A DNA stretch of 39,269 nucleotides from Gammaproteobacteria bacterium (GTDB lineage: Bacteria; Pseudomonadota; Gammaproteobacteria; Pseudomonadales; Azotimanducaceae), in contig JAPOTD010000031.1 in NCBI GenBank assembly GCA_026709365.1, positions 20,763 through 60,031 on the forward strand, read 5' to 3'. The translations under genes were made by a program, and so were the position numbers. This document shows positions 17,586 through 26,438 of this stretch, piece after piece; positions within the stretch are counted from its first letter, which is position 1; every line of letters begins with the position of its first letter. The notes under the pieces were generated by a model that was given only the letters and a program-made list of their open reading frames with translations, was not told the origin of the DNA and ran no database searches.

Positions 17586-17621
17586 GTTGCACGGGTTGGC
17601 GTTGCACGGGTTGGCGTTGCA
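17586..17621. repeat. 15-bp tandem repeat upstream of paaB
   Basis: GTTGCACGGGTTGGC occurs twice in a row (17586-17600, 17601-17615) and is followed by a partial third copy, GTTGCA. It fills half of the 72-bp paaA-paaB gap and ends just before the paaB ribosome site (AAGAGG). It is probably slippage-derived spacer. Confidence 0.9.
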
Positions 17622-17632
17622 AGAGGCGCCGA

Positions 17633-17905
17633 ATGCCCCTGTTTGAAGTCTTCGTTCGCCCCCGGCGCGGCCTTCAGCATCAACATGCGGGCAGCTTGCG
17701 GGCCCAGGATGCGGAGCTGGCGCTGCAGTACGCCCGGGAAATCTATACCCGCCGCCGGGAAGGGGTGAGCCTTTGGGTGGTGCGCTCCTCCGACATCACC
17801 GCTTCCCAGGAGGAGGATGCGCCGGCCTTCTTCGACCCGGCCGACAGCAAGCCCTATCGGGATGCGACTTTTTATGAGTTGCCCAGTGAGGTGAAGGGCC
17901 TGTGA
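17633..17905 (+). CDS. paaB: Phenylacetyl-CoA epoxidase subunit PaaB
   Basis: The 90-residue product matches the usual size of PaaB, the small subunit thought to bridge the PaaA-PaaC core in the complex. Family features visible are MPLFEVFVRPRRGLQHQHAGSL at the N-terminus, DAELALQYAREIYTRR, SLWVVRSSDI and the end FFDPADSKPYRDATFYELP. It has an AAGAGG ribosome site. Its last codons lie within the first copy of a 47-bp repeat that extends to the paaC start, so the natural stop of this gene and the spacing to paaC have been reshaped by duplication. Confidence 0.96.
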   Translation: MPLFEVFVRPRRGLQHQHAGSLRAQDAELALQYAREIYTRRREGVSLWVVRSSDITASQEEDAPAFFDPADSKPYRDATFYELPSEVKGL

Positions 17906-18016
17906 GCCTGCTGGAGGCGCTTGAGTTGCCCGGTGAGGTGAAGGGTCTGTGAAGGCGTTGGCGGCGCTCGATTTGCCCAGCGAGGCCTGCGGCCAGTGAG
18001 CCTGCTGGAGGCGGTC
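17876..18016. repeat. Three 47-bp tandem repeats across the paaB-paaC junction
   Basis: Units start at 17876 (GAGTTGCCC...), 17923 (GAGTTGCCC...) and 17970 (GATTTGCCC...). Each includes the paaB tail-like GAGGTGAAGGGCCTGTGA or a derivative, and units 1 and 3 run into the paaC-start-like GTGAGCCTGCTGGAGGCG. Unit 2 is degraded at that point (GTGAAGGCGTTGGCGGCG). The period of 47 is not divisible by three, so only one frame arrangement keeps each gene intact. The paaB stop comes from unit 1 and the paaC start from unit 3, consistent with tandem duplication of an ancestral overlapping stop/start junction. Confidence 0.9.
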
Positions 18017-18736
18017 GTCGGCTTGGGCGACGACGCCTTGGTGCTCGGCCAGCGCTTGTCCGAATGGTGCGGCAAGTCGCCGTGGCTGGAGGAGGATCTG
18101 GCCATGGCCAACACGGCTTTGGACTTTCTGGGCCGCGCCCGGCTCCTGTACGGCTACGCCGAGCGGCTCGGCGGCTGCGACGAGGATGCCTACGCCTTCC
18201 AAAGGGATGCTAGAGCGTTCACCAACCTGCAGATTTATGAGTTGCCCTGCGCCGACTTCGCCTCGGCCTGCGTTCGCCAGTTCCTGGTCGATGCGTTCGA
18301 TGCGCTCCACTTGGAGGGCCTGTCCGCCAGCGCCGACGCCGAGTTGGCCGGCATTGCCGCCAAGGCCCGCAAGGAGGCGCTCTACCATCGCCGCCGATCC
18401 GCCGCCTGGCTGGTGCGGCTGGGCGATGGCACCGCCGAGAGCCGCCGCCGGATGCAGCAGGCGCTGGAGGAGCTGTGGGGCTACCACGGCGAGCTGTTCG
18501 CGCCGGTTGCCGCGGAAGCCCGCTTGGTTGCGGCTGGCGTTCTGCCGGATCGCGCGGCATTGCGCCCGCCTTGGCTTGAGGCGGTGACGGCGGCCTTGGG
18601 GGAGGCGACGCTGGAGCTGCCGGCAGCGGGTTGGGAGGCTGATGGCGGGCGGCAAGGCCTGCATACCGAGCACTTGGCCCCCATGCTGGCGGAAATGCAG
18701 CATCTGCACCGCAGCCATCCCGGAGCGCGCTGGTGA
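17996..18736 (+). CDS. paaC: Phenylacetyl-CoA epoxidase structural subunit PaaC
   Basis: The 246-residue product (E. coli PaaC is about 248) is the non-catalytic ferritin-like partner that forms the core with PaaA. Family sequence is seen in GDDALVLGQRLSEWCGKSPWLEEDLAMAN, TALDFLGRARLLYGYAE and KARKEALYHRRRSAAWLVRLGDGTAES, and at the end LHTEHLAPMLAEMQHLHRSHPGA. It starts with GTG at 17996 inside the third copy of the junction repeat; a similar but out-of-context GTGAGCCTGCTG at 17902 belongs to the first copy and is followed by a stop. It overlaps paaD by GTGA. Confidence 0.96.
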   Translation: MSLLEAVVGLGDDALVLGQRLSEWCGKSPWLEEDLAMANTALDFLGRARLLYGYAERLGGCDEDAYAFQRDARAFTNLQIYELPCADFASACVRQFLVDAFDALHLEGLSASADAELAGIAAKARKEALYHRRRSAAWLVRLGDGTAESRRRMQQALEELWGYHGELFAPVAAEARLVAAGVLPDRAALRPPWLEAVTAALGEATLELPAAGWEADGGRQGLHTEHLAPMLAEMQHLHRSHPGARW

Positions 18737-19341
18737 CGGCGCCCGTCCAGACGCCTGCGGAGGCGGCCCCACTGGGGCCGGGTTGCTCCGTCATTGGCAG
18801 CGGCGCACCGCACTTGGATCCGTCGGAGCCTGCCGCCGCCATCCCCTTGGAGACCCCGGAGTATGCGGCCCGCTGGGCCCGTCGGCAGGCCTCGGCGCAT
18901 CGGGAACTCTATGCGCTGCTCGATGCGGTGCGCGACCCGGAGCTGCCGGAACTGAGCATCTGGGACTTGGGCGTGCTGCGCGAGGTGCGGGAGGCCGGCG
19001 GCGCAATCACCGTGGCCATCACGCCCACCTACTCCGGATGCCCGGCGTTGGCGGTGATCCGGGAGGACATCGCCGCTTGCTTGACGAGGGCGGGCTGCCA
19101 AGGGTTTGCGATCGTGGAGGAGACCCGCCCGCCCTGGACCACCGCGCTGCTGAGCCGTGCCGCGTGCGCCCAGCTGCGGGCGGGCGGCGTGGCGCCGCCG
19201 GTCACCGGCCCGGTGCGCTGCCCGGTGTGCGGCAGCGCCGAGACGGCGTTGGTCAGCGAATTCGCTTCGACCGCCTGCAAGGCGCACTATCGATGCCGGA
19301 ACTGCCTGGAGCCCTTCGACCACTTCAAGATGCTCAAATAG
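18733..19341 (+). CDS. paaD: Phenylacetyl-CoA epoxidase maturation subunit PaaD
   Basis: The 202-residue product is needed for an active epoxidase but is not part of the core; family members carry an MIP18/DUF59 domain and probably help cofactor or iron-sulfur assembly. The domain is seen in LYALLDAVRDPELPELSIWDLGVLREV and ITPTYSGCPALAVIREDI. The C-terminus has a four-Cys zinc-ribbon-like segment, CPVCGS...CRNC. The GTG start overlaps the paaC stop by 4 bp. About 45 residues before the domain are Ala/Pro-rich and make the protein longer than usual PaaD (about 165); no better start is visible further in. Confidence 0.95.
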   Translation: MTAPVQTPAEAAPLGPGCSVIGSGAPHLDPSEPAAAIPLETPEYAARWARRQASAHRELYALLDAVRDPELPELSIWDLGVLREVREAGGAITVAITPTYSGCPALAVIREDIAACLTRAGCQGFAIVEETRPPWTTALLSRAACAQLRAGGVAPPVTGPVRCPVCGSAETALVSEFASTACKAHYRCRNCLEPFDHFKMLK

Positions 19342-19357
19342 GAACGCAAAGCGGGAA

Positions 19358-20434
19358 GTGAGCGCTTACGAACTTCAGGTGGCGGCGGTCGTTCCGGAAA
19401 CGGAGCAGGCGGTGCGGGTGCGCTTGGTCGTGCCGCAGGCGCTGCAAGCCCGGTTTGACTTCGAGCCCGGCCAGTACCTCACCCTCACCGAGACCGTCGG
19501 CGGCGAGGAGCTGACCCGGGCCTACTCGATCTGCAGCCTGCCCGGCGAACCCTTGGAGGTGGGCATCAAGCACCTGCGCGGCGGCCGCTTCAGCGGCTAT
19601 GCCAACCAGCGCTTGGCGGTCGGCGATCGGTTGCGGGTGGCGCCGCCCCGGGGGTCATTCACCCGTGACCCCGGCCGACTCGACGGCGTCCATTACCTGT
19701 GCATCGCCGCCGGCAGCGGCATTACGCCCATCCTGTCGATCGCCCGGGCCACGCTGGACCGCCATCCGGGCAACCGCATCACCCTGCTCTACGGCAACCG
19801 GACCACCGCCTCGATGATGTTCCGGGACGCTCTGATGGTGCTCAAGAACCGATGCATGGATCGCTTGCACTTCATTGCGGTGTTCAGCCAGGAACTGCAG
19901 GACAACGACCTGTTCAACGGCCGCATCGACAACGCCAAGGGCGCGGAGTTCATCAAGCGCCTGCTGCCGCTGGACAGCTTCGACGACTTCTTCCTGTGTG
20001 GGCCTGAGTCCATGGTGTCGGAGGTCGCCCGCGGGCTGCGGGTGGAGGGCGTGGCCAAGGCGCGCATTCACGTGGAGCTCTTCTCAGCCTCCGCCGAAGA
20101 TGCCGCCCGCCGCGTGTACAAGCAGGAGCAGCGGGCCAGCCGCTACGGCAGCCGAAGCTGCCAGGTGGCCATCCGCTTCCAGGGACGCCGCCACCAGTTC
20201 GACTTGGAATGCGATGGCGAGAACCTGCTCGACCGGGCCCGCGCCCTCGGCATCGACCTGCCGTTCTCCTGCAAGGACGGCGTCTGCGCGACCTGCAAGG
20301 CGCGCCTGCTTGAGGGGCAGGTGGACATGGACGTCAACCACGCGCTCACCGACGAGGAGCTGGCGGCGGGGTACATCCTCAGCTGCCAAAGCCATCCGCT
20401 GCCGGGCGCGGTGTCCTTGGACTTCGATGCCTGA
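19358..20434 (+). CDS. paaE: Phenylacetyl-CoA epoxidase reductase PaaE
   Basis: The 358-residue product (E. coli about 356) passes electrons from NADPH through FAD and a [2Fe-2S] centre to the oxygenase. Domains in order: FAD-binding barrel with RAYSICS and GGRFSGYAN; nucleotide-binding domain with CIAAGSGITPILSI and LLYGNRT, and FFLCGPE near its end; and a plant-type ferredoxin domain with Cys305, Cys310, Cys313 and Cys343 (C-x4-C-x2-C-x29-C). A longer in-frame opening reaches back into paaD, but the GTG at 19358, preceded by a GCGGGA site, gives the family N-terminus. It is the last gene of the paa operon; no T-run terminator follows. Confidence 0.96.
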   Translation: MSAYELQVAAVVPETEQAVRVRLVVPQALQARFDFEPGQYLTLTETVGGEELTRAYSICSLPGEPLEVGIKHLRGGRFSGYANQRLAVGDRLRVAPPRGSFTRDPGRLDGVHYLCIAAGSGITPILSIARATLDRHPGNRITLLYGNRTTASMMFRDALMVLKNRCMDRLHFIAVFSQELQDNDLFNGRIDNAKGAEFIKRLLPLDSFDDFFLCGPESMVSEVARGLRVEGVAKARIHVELFSASAEDAARRVYKQEQRASRYGSRSCQVAIRFQGRRHQFDLECDGENLLDRARALGIDLPFSCKDGVCATCKARLLEGQVDMDVNHALTDEELAAGYILSCQSHPLPGAVSLDFDA

Positions 20435-20469
20435 GCGCCCAAAGCCCTCCAATGTGCGGGCTTGAGAGA

Positions 20470-20598
20470 CATTTCGCAATCTGGCCCGTGCAACGGGCGC
20501 GGAGTTTCGCGCCAGCGAAACGCCAACCGCGACCGCAAAACATGTCGCAATCTGGCCCAAGCGACGCACGGAGTTTCGCGCAGCGAAACGCCAACCGC
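20470..20598. repeat. Two tandem copies of a palindromic dispersed repeat
   Basis: Copies at 20470-20530 and 20541-20598 share CAATCTGGCCC, then GGAGTTTCGCG followed by AGCGAAACGCCAACCGC. GTTTCGC and GCGAAAC form a stem. A third member lies at 25389-25450, between the two tRNA genes. The pattern is that of a REP-type element. These copies fill much of the 299-bp gap between paaE and ftsH. Confidence 0.85.
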
Positions 20599-20622
20599 CT
20601 CTCGCCCTCTGGGCGAGAGGCG
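20596..20622. terminator. Perfect 12-bp stem hairpin after paaE repeats
   Basis: CGCCTCTCGCCC, a TCT loop and the exact complement form a strong stem. It is followed by CGTTTGCG rather than a run of T, so it is at best a weak intrinsic terminator or an RNA-stabilising structure. It may be part of the adjoining repeat cluster. Confidence 0.3.
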
Positions 20623-20733
20623 CGTTTGCGGGACAGAACGCTAGTGGTGTAGGCTTCGCCCGGTTAAGCAATCAAGTTAGGCGGAGCGGTTGGGCCGTAT
20701 TGGGCCAACCCAGCTCCGAAGTGAGGCAATCCC

Positions 20734-22632
<1,899 letters not shown>

Positions 22633-22712
22633 CGAGCTTGCCAAGCCCGAGGGAGCGGCGCCCTTGGCGCCGGCTCGGTGGCCTTTGCAGTGTTGGGCAT
22701 GAACCGGTGGGC

Positions 22713-24047
22713 GTGAGCAAGAAGCACTTTGGAACCGACGGCATCCGCGGCGCAGTCGGGCGTTTCCCCATCACTCCGGAGTTTTGCCTGCGGCTCGGCT
22801 GGGCGGTGGGCAAGGTGTTCGCTCGCCAAGGCAGCAGCCGCATACTCATCGGCAAGGACACGCGCATTTCCGGCTACATGCTGGAGTCGGTGCTCGAATC
22901 GGGCTTGGTCTCCGCGGGAGCGGACGTCAGCCTCATGGGGCCCATGCCGACCCCGGCGGTGGCCTACCTGACCCGCACCCTGCGGGCCGATGCGGGCATT
23001 GTGGTCAGCGCTTCCCACAATCCCTACGGCGACAACGGCATCAAGTTCTTCAACGGCGACGGCAACAAGCTTGATGACGGCGTCGAGGCGGAGATTGAAC
23101 GGCAGTTGGGGGCCGAGATGGTCTGCGCTCCCTCGGACCGGCTCGGCCGGGCGTCGCGAATCGAGGACGCCGCCGGACGCTACATCGAGTTCTGCAAGGC
23201 CACGGCTGGCCGCGGCTTTCGCCTGCATGGCCTGCGCATCGTGCTCGATTGCGCCCACGGCGCCACCTATCACGTGGCGCCGGGGGTGTTCGAGGAGCTT
23301 GGCGCGGAAATCACCGTGATCGGCGCTTCCCCCAACGGCTTCAACATCAATGCCGGCCGCGGCTCCTCCCATCCGCAGCATCTGGCGGGGAAGGTGCGGG
23401 AACTGGGCGCCGACCTGGGCGTCGCCTTCGACGGTGACGGCGATCGGGTCATCATGGTTGATGCCAAGGGCGAGGTCGTTGACGGCGATGAATTGCTTTA
23501 CCTGATTGCCAGCCATCGGCAACACCAAGGCGTGCTGCAGGGCGGCGTGGTTGGCACGGTGATGTCGAACCGCGGCCTGGAGCGGGCGCTGGCGCACCTT
23601 GGCATTCCTTTCGCCCGTTCCGCCGTGGGCGACCGCTACGTGCTGGAGCTGTTGCGTCGGAAGGGCTGGAGCTTGGGCGGTGAGTCCTCCGGCCACATCC
23701 TCTGCCTGGACTTGACGACCACCGGCGATGGCATCGTCTCCGCCTTGCAGGCCCTAGTGCTCATGGTGGAGGCGGGCAAGGCCCTGCATGAGCTCAAGCG
23801 GGGCATGGCCAAGCTGCCCCAGGCGATGGTCAACGTGGCGGTCAACGGCGCGCCGACCGCGAGCGTCTGCGAGCGGGCAGCCCCGATCCTGCGCAGAAGG
23901 GAACGGGCGCTGGGCGATGACTACCGTGTGCTGATCCGCCCTTCCGGCACGGAACCCGTGGTGCGGGTGATGGTCGAGGGCGATGACGCCCAGGACGTGG
24001 CCGCCATCGCGGCGGAGTTTGCGGGGGTCATTGAGAAAGCCGTATAG
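22713..24047 (+). CDS. glmM: Phosphoglucosamine mutase GlmM
   Basis: GlmM converts glucosamine-6-phosphate to glucosamine-1-phosphate for peptidoglycan and lipopolysaccharide precursors. The 444-residue product starts MSKKHFGTDGIRG and carries the phosphoserine site SASHNP (Ser101), the metal loop FDGDGDR, the sugar-binding GGESSGH and the phosphate-binding RPSGTEPVVRVM near the end. The GTG at 22713 gives the canonical N-terminus; another in-frame GTG lies two codons upstream. In many gammaproteobacteria folP lies between ftsH and glmM, but here the gap is 80 bp and empty. Probably cotranscribed with ftsH. Confidence 0.97.
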   Translation: MSKKHFGTDGIRGAVGRFPITPEFCLRLGWAVGKVFARQGSSRILIGKDTRISGYMLESVLESGLVSAGADVSLMGPMPTPAVAYLTRTLRADAGIVVSASHNPYGDNGIKFFNGDGNKLDDGVEAEIERQLGAEMVCAPSDRLGRASRIEDAAGRYIEFCKATAGRGFRLHGLRIVLDCAHGATYHVAPGVFEELGAEITVIGASPNGFNINAGRGSSHPQHLAGKVRELGADLGVAFDGDGDRVIMVDAKGEVVDGDELLYLIASHRQHQGVLQGGVVGTVMSNRGLERALAHLGIPFARSAVGDRYVLELLRRKGWSLGGESSGHILCLDLTTTGDGIVSALQALVLMVEAGKALHELKRGMAKLPQAMVNVAVNGAPTASVCERAAPILRRRERALGDDYRVLIRPSGTEPVVRVMVEGDDAQDVAAIAAEFAGVIEKAV

Positions 24048-24086
24048 GGGTAGAATGTCGCCCCACCCCGCAGTCGAGGGTTAGCG

Positions 24087-24836
24087 ATGCGCCGTTCAAT
24101 CGTTGCCGGCAATTGGAAGATGCACGGATCGCGGGCGTCCGTGGCTGGCTTCTGCGAGGCTTTGCGCGGGGCGCGTCTTGGCGCGGATTTGGAAGTGTTG
24201 GTTTTTCCGCCGGTCGCCTACTTGGGTCAATTTGCCGATGGGGTCAGGGACGTTGGCGTCGCCTTGGGCGCCCAGGATCTGCATCCGGCTGCGCAAGGGC
24301 CCCACACCGGCGACGTGTCCGGCGCCATGATTGCCGAACTCGGCGGGCGCTGGGCTTTGACCGGGCATTCCGAACGCCGCAGCGAGCATGGCGAGAGCGA
24401 TGCGCTGGTGGCGGCCAAGTTCGGCGCGGCGCTCGGTGCGGGCCTCAAGCCCATTCTCTGCGTTGGCGAGACGTTGGCGCAGCGGCAGGCCGGGAAGGCG
24501 GAGTCGGTGGTGGCCAAGCAGGTTCGGGCGGTTGTCGAGGCCGTTGGCGTCGATGGCGTTGCCCAGGGCGCGGTTGCCTACGAGCCGGTTTGGGCGATCG
24601 GCACCGGCGAGACGGCGGCGCCCGATGATGCGGCGGCCATGCACCGCGTGGTTCGGGAAACCATCGCCGCTGCGGACGGCGCCTTGGCGGGGTCGATCCG
24701 GGTGATTTACGGCGGCAGCGTCAATCCGCATAATGCCGCCGCGTTGTTCAGCGAGCCGGACATAGACGGCGGGCTGATCGGCGGCGCCTCATTGCAGGCG
24801 GAGAGCTTTCTGGCCATAGTGGCGGCGGCCGCCTGA
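24087..24836 (+). CDS. tpiA: Triosephosphate isomerase TpiA
   Basis: TpiA interconverts dihydroxyacetone phosphate and glyceraldehyde-3-phosphate in glycolysis and gluconeogenesis. The 249-residue TIM barrel shows AGNWKMHG at the start (Lys of the active site), GHSERR with the electrophile His94, YEPVWAIGTGETA with the base Glu166 and the flexible loop, and the phosphate-binding YGGSVNPHN and LIGGASL. The start has a GAGGG ribosome site. It lies 39 bp after glmM and 42 bp before secG. The glmM-tpiA-secG order is known from pseudomonads and relatives but not from E. coli. Confidence 0.97.
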   Translation: MRRSIVAGNWKMHGSRASVAGFCEALRGARLGADLEVLVFPPVAYLGQFADGVRDVGVALGAQDLHPAAQGPHTGDVSGAMIAELGGRWALTGHSERRSEHGESDALVAAKFGAALGAGLKPILCVGETLAQRQAGKAESVVAKQVRAVVEAVGVDGVAQGAVAYEPVWAIGTGETAAPDDAAAMHRVVRETIAAADGALAGSIRVIYGGSVNPHNAAALFSEPDIDGGLIGGASLQAESFLAIVAAAA

Positions 24837-24878
24837 GGGACGAAGGCGGGCAGCGAGGACAGGATAGGGGTTGCGACC

Positions 24879-25235
24879 GTGGACATCACGACTTTTGAAA
24901 CCGTATTGATGATGCTGTTGGTGCTTGTCGCCCTGGCTTTGGGCGGCTTGGTGCTCTTGCAGCAGGGCCGCGGCGCGGACGCGGGGGCGGCGTTTGGCTC
25001 CGGGGCGTCGAACACGATGTTCGGCAGCAGCGGCTCCGCATCCTTCCTGGTCAAGGCCACGGCTTGGCTGGCAGTGGGCTTTTTCGTGATTTCCTTTGGC
25101 TTGGCCTGGTTCGCCAAGGAGCGGGCCACCGGGCTGCAGGACGTTGGCGTGCCCATCGTGGCCGATCCGGTCGAGTCCTCCGAGCCATTGACTTCCGGCG
25201 ACGAGGAATTAGATTCGGGCATTCCTGACGTTTAG
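24879..25235 (+). CDS. secG: Protein-export membrane protein SecG
   Basis: SecG is a small subunit of the SecYEG translocon that aids SecA-driven export. The 118-residue product has two hydrophobic helices (about 7-25 and 58-77) joined by the conserved LLQQGRGADAGAAFGSGASNT loop. The acidic, Ser-rich C-terminal tail is of the variable kind. It begins with GTG (MDITTFETV). The tRNA-Leu gene follows 40 bp later, as in E. coli secG-leuU, so joint transcription is likely. Confidence 0.95.
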   Translation: MDITTFETVLMMLLVLVALALGGLVLLQQGRGADAGAAFGSGASNTMFGSSGSASFLVKATAWLAVGFFVISFGLAWFAKERATGLQDVGVPIVADPVESSEPLTSGDEELDSGIPDV

Positions 25236-25275
25236 GTCCATGCGAGGCGCGGTCAGCAAGCCATCGCGCGACAAT

Positions 25276-25362
25276 GCCGAAGTGGCGGAATTGGTAGACG
25301 CGCTGCCTTGAGGGGGCAGTGGGCGAAAGCCCGTGCGAGTTCGAGTCTCGCCTTCGGCACCA
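25276..25362 (+). tRNA. leuU: tRNA-Leu (anticodon GAG)
   Basis: An 87-nt class II tRNA with its CCA encoded. The acceptor arms GCCGAAG/CTTCGGC pair fully, and the discriminator is A. The anticodon stem CTGCC/GGCAG encloses TTGAGGG with GAG at 25310-25312. There is a long variable arm (GGGC-GAAA-GCCC), and the T arm is GCGAG-TTCGAGT-CTCGC. It reads CUC/CUU. Position after secG matches leuU of E. coli. Confidence 0.97.
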
Positions 25363-25388
25363 GCACAAGGTTTGCGCGGGCTCAAAAG

Positions 25389-25463
25389 CATTTCGGAATC
25401 CGGCCTAAGCGACTAGCGCGGAGTTTCGCGTAGCGAAACTCCGTACGCGAACGTCAGTTCGCG
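25389..25463. repeat. Palindromic dispersed repeat, third copy, with adjoining hairpin
   Basis: It resembles the copies at 20470-20598: CATTTCGGAATCCGGCC, then GGAGTTTCGC-GTA-GCGAAACTCC, a 9-bp perfect stem at 25421-25441. A second stem, CGCGAAC-GTCA-GTTCGCG, follows at 25446-25463. Neither has a T-run. It separates the two tRNA genes and may end or process the tRNA-Leu transcript. Confidence 0.8.
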
Positions 25464-25470
25464 CAGGGTG

Positions 25471-25499
25471 TTGCATAGCCTGCGCTGCCTCCCTATAAT
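25471..25499 (+). promoter_or_regulatory. Strong sigma-70 promoter for initiator tRNA and nusA operon
   Basis: TTGCAT (25471-25476) and a perfect TATAAT (25494-25499) are separated by exactly 17 bp. Transcription would start about eight bases before the mature tRNA. The sequence after the -10 box is CCGCCCCC, a GC-rich discriminator typical of stable-RNA promoters under stringent (ppGpp) control. The regulation is inferred from the motif alone. Confidence 0.8.
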
Positions 25500-25514
25500 C
25501 CGCCCCCTTGCTAA

Positions 25515-25591
<77 letters not shown>

Positions 25592-25654
25592 AAGGATGCA
25601 GGTGCGCGGTCCTGCCGATGGGCAAGGTGGCGCACTGATGAGGCCCCTATGCGG

Positions 25655-25677
25655 AAAGGCCCGGTATCGGGCCTTTT
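25655..25677 (+). terminator. Intrinsic terminator/attenuator after metY
   Basis: AAAGGCCCG-GTAT-CGGGCCTTT forms a 9-bp stem running into five T residues. It lies 64 bp after the tRNA and would end many tRNA transcripts while letting some polymerases read on into rimP-nusA-infB. E. coli also has terminators at this place. Confidence 0.75.
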
Positions 25678-25766
25678 TGGCCGGGGCCTTTTAGTAGGTT
25701 TCGCCGCCACGGCTTGCTTGTGGCGGCGCCGCCGGTGATGGCGGTCCTTGAGGTGGCTTGCCCGTA

Positions 25767-25786
25767 AGGCGAGGTCGCCTGTTTTT
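25767..25786 (+). terminator. Second terminator-like hairpin upstream of rimP
   Basis: AGGCG-AGGT-CGCCT followed by GTTTTTG, a short 5-bp stem with a T-run, lies about 100 bp before the rimP start. It may add to attenuation of the nusA operon. NusA autoregulation through such leader terminators is known in E. coli; here it is inferred. Confidence 0.5.
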
Positions 25787-25889
25787 GTTGGGCCGAATTT
25801 GAAGATGGGCGCGACCCGAAAGCTGCGGTGGCCTTTGCGATTGGCGCTGGCGCGGCCGAGGGGTCTAGCCCATTTTTTGTTGGTGGACT

Positions 25890-26369
25890 GTGAATCGCAC
25901 GGAATCGAAGATCAGCGAGCTTGCGCAAGTGACGGTTGAGGCAACTGGTTGCGCCCTCTGGGGCGTGGAGTACCAAGCGGCTGGCAAGCGGTCGCGGCTG
26001 CGGGTTTACATCGACAAGCCCGGCGGCGTTTCGATCAGCGACTGCGAGCAGGTCAGCCACGAGCTCGGCGACTTGCTGGAACTCGACGGCGTGGTGGGCG
26101 GCAGCTACGACCTTGAGGTCTCATCGCCCGGGCTTGACCGCATTTTGTTCAACGCGGAGCAGTACGTCGGCCACGTCGGCGACCGGGTCGATGTGCGGCT
26201 GAACTTTCCCTTTGAGGGCCGCAAGCGGTTCGTCGGGCTGTTGGCCGGCGTCGAGGACGGCCAGGCGCTGGTGCGGATTGAGGATGAGGAGTACGTGCTG
26301 CCATTGGAAAACGTCCAACGGGCCAGGGTGGTGCCGACGTTTGACCCCTCCAAGGCCAGTTTCCGCTAA
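25890..26369 (+). CDS. rimP: Ribosome maturation factor RimP
   Basis: The 159-residue cytoplasmic protein is needed for late 30S subunit assembly. Family features are VEATGCALWGVEYQ, RVYIDKPGGVSISDCEQVS and the hallmark LEVSSPGLDR near residues 75-85, with a C-terminal Sm-like barrel (FVGLLAGVEDGQALV). The start is GTG with only a weak GGTGGA site close by; there is no ATG near, so low or coupled translation is possible. First protein gene of the operon, after two terminator-like hairpins. Confidence 0.95.
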   Translation: MNRTESKISELAQVTVEATGCALWGVEYQAAGKRSRLRVYIDKPGGVSISDCEQVSHELGDLLELDGVVGGSYDLEVSSPGLDRILFNAEQYVGHVGDRVDVRLNFPFEGRKRFVGLLAGVEDGQALVRIEDEEYVLPLENVQRARVVPTFDPSKASFR

Positions 26370-26438
26370 CGCGGCGGCACGGGCCGGCAGGGGCGCGGCA
26401 AACCCGTCAAGGGCGCGGTAAACAGTGCAGTAGAGAGC

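Noticed and set aside
25647-26060. Minus-strand 137-codon frame over the metY-rimP gap
   Set aside because: It runs through two terminator hairpins and into rimP, with a composition typical of chance frames.
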